Shown piece by piece: positions 61,296-62,770 of a DNA stretch of 62,770 nt. The stretch is from UBA3537 sp045561735 (GTDB lineage: Bacteria > Bacteroidota > Bacteroidia > Flavobacteriales > Flavobacteriaceae). Location of the stretch: positions 1-62,770 of the forward strand of contig JBJKXC010000034.1 of NCBI GenBank assembly GCA_045561735.1, written 5' to 3'. The notes below the pieces were generated by a model. That model was not told the DNA's origin. It was given only the letters and a program-made list of their open reading frames with translations, and did not search any database. Made by a program: the position numbers and the translations under genes. Every line of letters begins with the position of its first letter. Position 1 is the stretch's first letter.

Positions 61296-62770
61296 TTATT
61301 CCAAATTCATTGCTTTTAAAATTTTATTAATTTTCACTTCTAGTTCTGATTCTGTTGACTCAAATTCTGAAGCATCTTTTAGCGCTTTATTAACACTGAT
61401 ATAATATTTAATTTTTGGCTCTGTTCCACTAGGCCTCAAAGCAATTCTACTGCCGTCATCTGTAGTAAAAATAAGAACATTTGCTTTTGGAATACTTATA
61501 GCTGAAGAAGTGTTTGTTGTGGCGTCATATGATATTGAAGATTGGTAATCTTCAATTTTTATAACGCTTGAACCATTAATTTCAAGTGGTGGAGATGTTC
61601 GGGCTTCATCCATTATTTTTTGAATTTCTTGGGCACCACTTTTTCCTTTTTTAGTGATTGAAATAAGCCGCTCCTTAAAAAAGCCATGCGTGGCGTATAA
61701 ATCAATTAGTTGATCAAAAAAAGAACTGCCTTTAGCCTTGGCCAAGGTTGCAATTTCACAAGCGAGAAGGGTAGAAGTAACCGCATCTTTGTCACGTACA
61801 AAGTCTCCAACCATAAATCCAAAGCTTTCTTCACCACCGCCAATAAAATCCATATTTGGGTAGTCTTCTATCATCTTGGCAATCCATTTAAAGCCAGTAA
61901 GTCCAATTTTACAGTCCACATTGTAAGCGGCAGTTAACTTTGGAAGCATCGGGGTTGAGACAATGGTAGAGCCCACAAATTGATTGCCGTTAATTTTTCC
62001 ATCTTTTTTCCATTGGTCCAATAAAAACTTTGTCATCAGCACCATGGTTTGATTACCATTTAAAAGCGTCAGTTCTCCAGATATATTTCGAACGGCTATA
62101 CCCAGGCGATCACTATCAGGATCGGTTCCAATAACAATATCTGCATTGACTTTTTTAGCCAATTCTAAGGCCATTTTGAGGGCTTCTGGTTCTTCTGGAT
62201 TGGGGGATTTAACCGTTGGGAAGTCCCCGTCAGGAAGCGCTTGCTCTTTAACAATGTGTACGTTTTTGTAACCTGCTCTTTTAAGGGTTTCGGGAACGGC
62301 TGTAATTGAAGTGCCGTGAAGCGATGTAAAAACAATACTTAATTCGTCTCTATTTTCTAATGAGTTTTGCTTGAGCACACCATTTTCAACGGCTGCTTCT
62401 ATAAAAGCATCATCAACATTAGAACCAATCTTATGAATTAAAGCATCATTTGCTTCAAAATTTATGTCTTTATAGTCTAAGTTGTTTATAACTGTTATGA
62501 TTGCTTTATCGTGTGGGGGCACCAGTTGTCCTCCATCCTTCCAATAGACTTTATAACCATTGTATTCTGGCGGATTGTGAGAAGCTGTCAAGACAATTCC
62601 ACATTGACAATTCAAATGTTTGACGGCAAATGATAATTCCGGGGTGGCTCTAAGATCTTCAAATAAAAAAACTTCAATATCATTGGCTGAAAATACGTCT
62701 GCTACAATTTTCGCAAAAGATTTACTATTGTGCCTACAGTCATAGGCGATGGCTACTTTTAATTTTTCTT
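61296..62770 (-). CDS. Phosphoglucomutase/phosphomannomutase (phosphosugar mutase), N-terminus cut by window
   Basis: About 490 residues are visible and the frame stays open to the right edge, so the start lies outside; the family is usually about 570 aa. The catalytic serine loop TASHNP, metal-binding DPDSDR, sugar-binding GGEESFG and phosphate-binding RPSGTEPKIK are all present. It interconverts hexose 1- and 6-phosphates for polysaccharide or LPS precursor synthesis. A TTG at 62615 would give only a truncated protein lacking the N-terminal strand and is not the start. The MsbA-like gene follows after 1 bp. Confidence 0.92.
   Translation of the reverse strand, partial: EKLKVAIAYDCRHNSKSFAKIVADVFSANDIEVFLFEDLRATPELSFAVKHLNCQCGIVLTASHNPPEYNGYKVYWKDGGQLVPPHDKAIITVINNLDYKDINFEANDALIHKIGSNVDDAFIEAAVENGVLKQNSLENRDELSIVFTSLHGTSITAVPETLKRAGYKNVHIVKEQALPDGDFPTVKSPNPEEPEALKMALELAKKVNADIVIGTDPDSDRLGIAVRNISGELTLLNGNQTMVLMTKFLLDQWKKDGKINGNQFVGSTIVSTPMLPKLTAAYNVDCKIGLTGFKWIAKMIEDYPNMDFIGGGEESFGFMVGDFVRDKDAVTSTLLACEIATLAKAKGSSFFDQLIDLYATHGFFKERLISITKKGKSGAQEIQKIMDEARTSPPLEINGSSVIKIEDYQSSISYDATTNTSSAISIPKANVLIFTTDDGSRIALRPSGTEPKIKYYISVNKALKDASEFESTESELEVKINKILKAMNLE

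Noticed and set aside
62613..62615. TTG start for the phosphosugar mutase
   Set aside because: The frame remains open to the window edge with family-like sequence (VAIAYDCRHNS), so the gene is simply truncated by the window.
1..62770. Mobile elements, phage, CRISPR, rRNA, tRNA or a defence island
   Set aside because: I looked for transposases, integrases, spaced direct repeats, cloverleaf-like segments and restriction or toxin genes, and saw none; gene content and codon use look like core chromosome throughout.

Overview
The window is chromosomal DNA of an AT-rich member of the Bacteroidota, most likely a marine Flavobacteriaceae genus. The evidence is: most genes have no Shine-Dalgarno sequence; many upstream regions carry the Bacteroidota-type -7 element TAnnTTTG, a few with a TTG/TTTG about 20 bp upstream; a secreted nuclease ends in a type IX secretion (T9SS) sorting domain; and several products are typical of flavobacteria (fused branched-chain dehydrogenase E1, BatA-type protein, LETM1-related protein, YfhO). 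I cannot name the genus. I saw no rRNA, tRNA, CRISPR array, insertion sequence or phage genes. No stretch over about 300 bases is empty; the longest weakly coding one (36776-37084) holds a tandem repeat and an interrupted small gene.

Layout. 1-3.5 kb: the N-terminal part of a 2-oxoglutarate oxygenase (-), the fused E1 alpha/beta and a fatty acid hydroxylase-like membrane protein (+). 3.5-8 kb: a minus-strand fumC-hutI-ftcD run (fumarase and the last steps of histidine degradation). 8-9.8 kb: a small membrane protein with its own promoter and terminator, then prfB-arsC, where prfB carries a programmed +1 frameshift. 9.9-15.5 kb: threonine aldolase, a lipoprotein oligopeptidase, and a cysteate synthase/cysteate fatty acyltransferase pair that would start capnine sulfonolipid synthesis. 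15.5-17.6 kb: a convergent GNAT-fold protein and an outer-membrane barrel. 17.7-21.7 kb: DUF4834, YfhO and a glycosyltransferase. 21.7-29.2 kb: uvrA, a sigma factor, a 47-aa ORF, nth, bcp, a conserved protein of unknown function, an MBL-fold hydrolase and a 57-aa membrane/coiled-coil protein.

29.2-35.9 kb is a long minus-strand run: S10 peptidase, GT2, BatA/VWA protein, a dihydroorotase-like protein lacking its metal ligands, a small membrane protein and an esterase. 36-41.5 kb holds a DUF4442 protein, an amber-interrupted small gene, oxyR, a cyclophilin lipoprotein, a Nudix hydrolase, a PlsC-like acyltransferase, and an ECF sigma factor with a downstream membrane protein and a probable self-recognised promoter. 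41.5-44.5 kb: the LETM1-related protein and an M1 peptidase. 44.6-52.4 kb is a beta-oxidation block (acyl-CoA synthetase; marR-fadN-fadA-fadE) with two palindromes at the marR promoter and a strong terminator after the dehydrogenase. 52.4-62.8 kb: purL, the T9SS nuclease, an RsmB-like methyltransferase, an MsbA-like exporter and a phosphosugar mutase cut by the window edge.

How the genes fit together. A lipid theme recurs: branched-chain E1 supplies iso-branched acyl primers, CapA/CapB use such acyl chains for sulfonolipids, and there are also PlsC, a hydroxylase, an MsbA-like exporter and a full beta-oxidation operon. The points I judge most worth checking are the GNAT protein as a candidate sulfonolipid N-acyltransferase, the prfB frameshift site in a lineage that otherwise ignores Shine-Dalgarno sequences, the marR operators, the ECF self-promoter and the metal-ligand-free dihydroorotase homologue. 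No statement rests on a database search; all come from reading the sequence and from recalled family knowledge.
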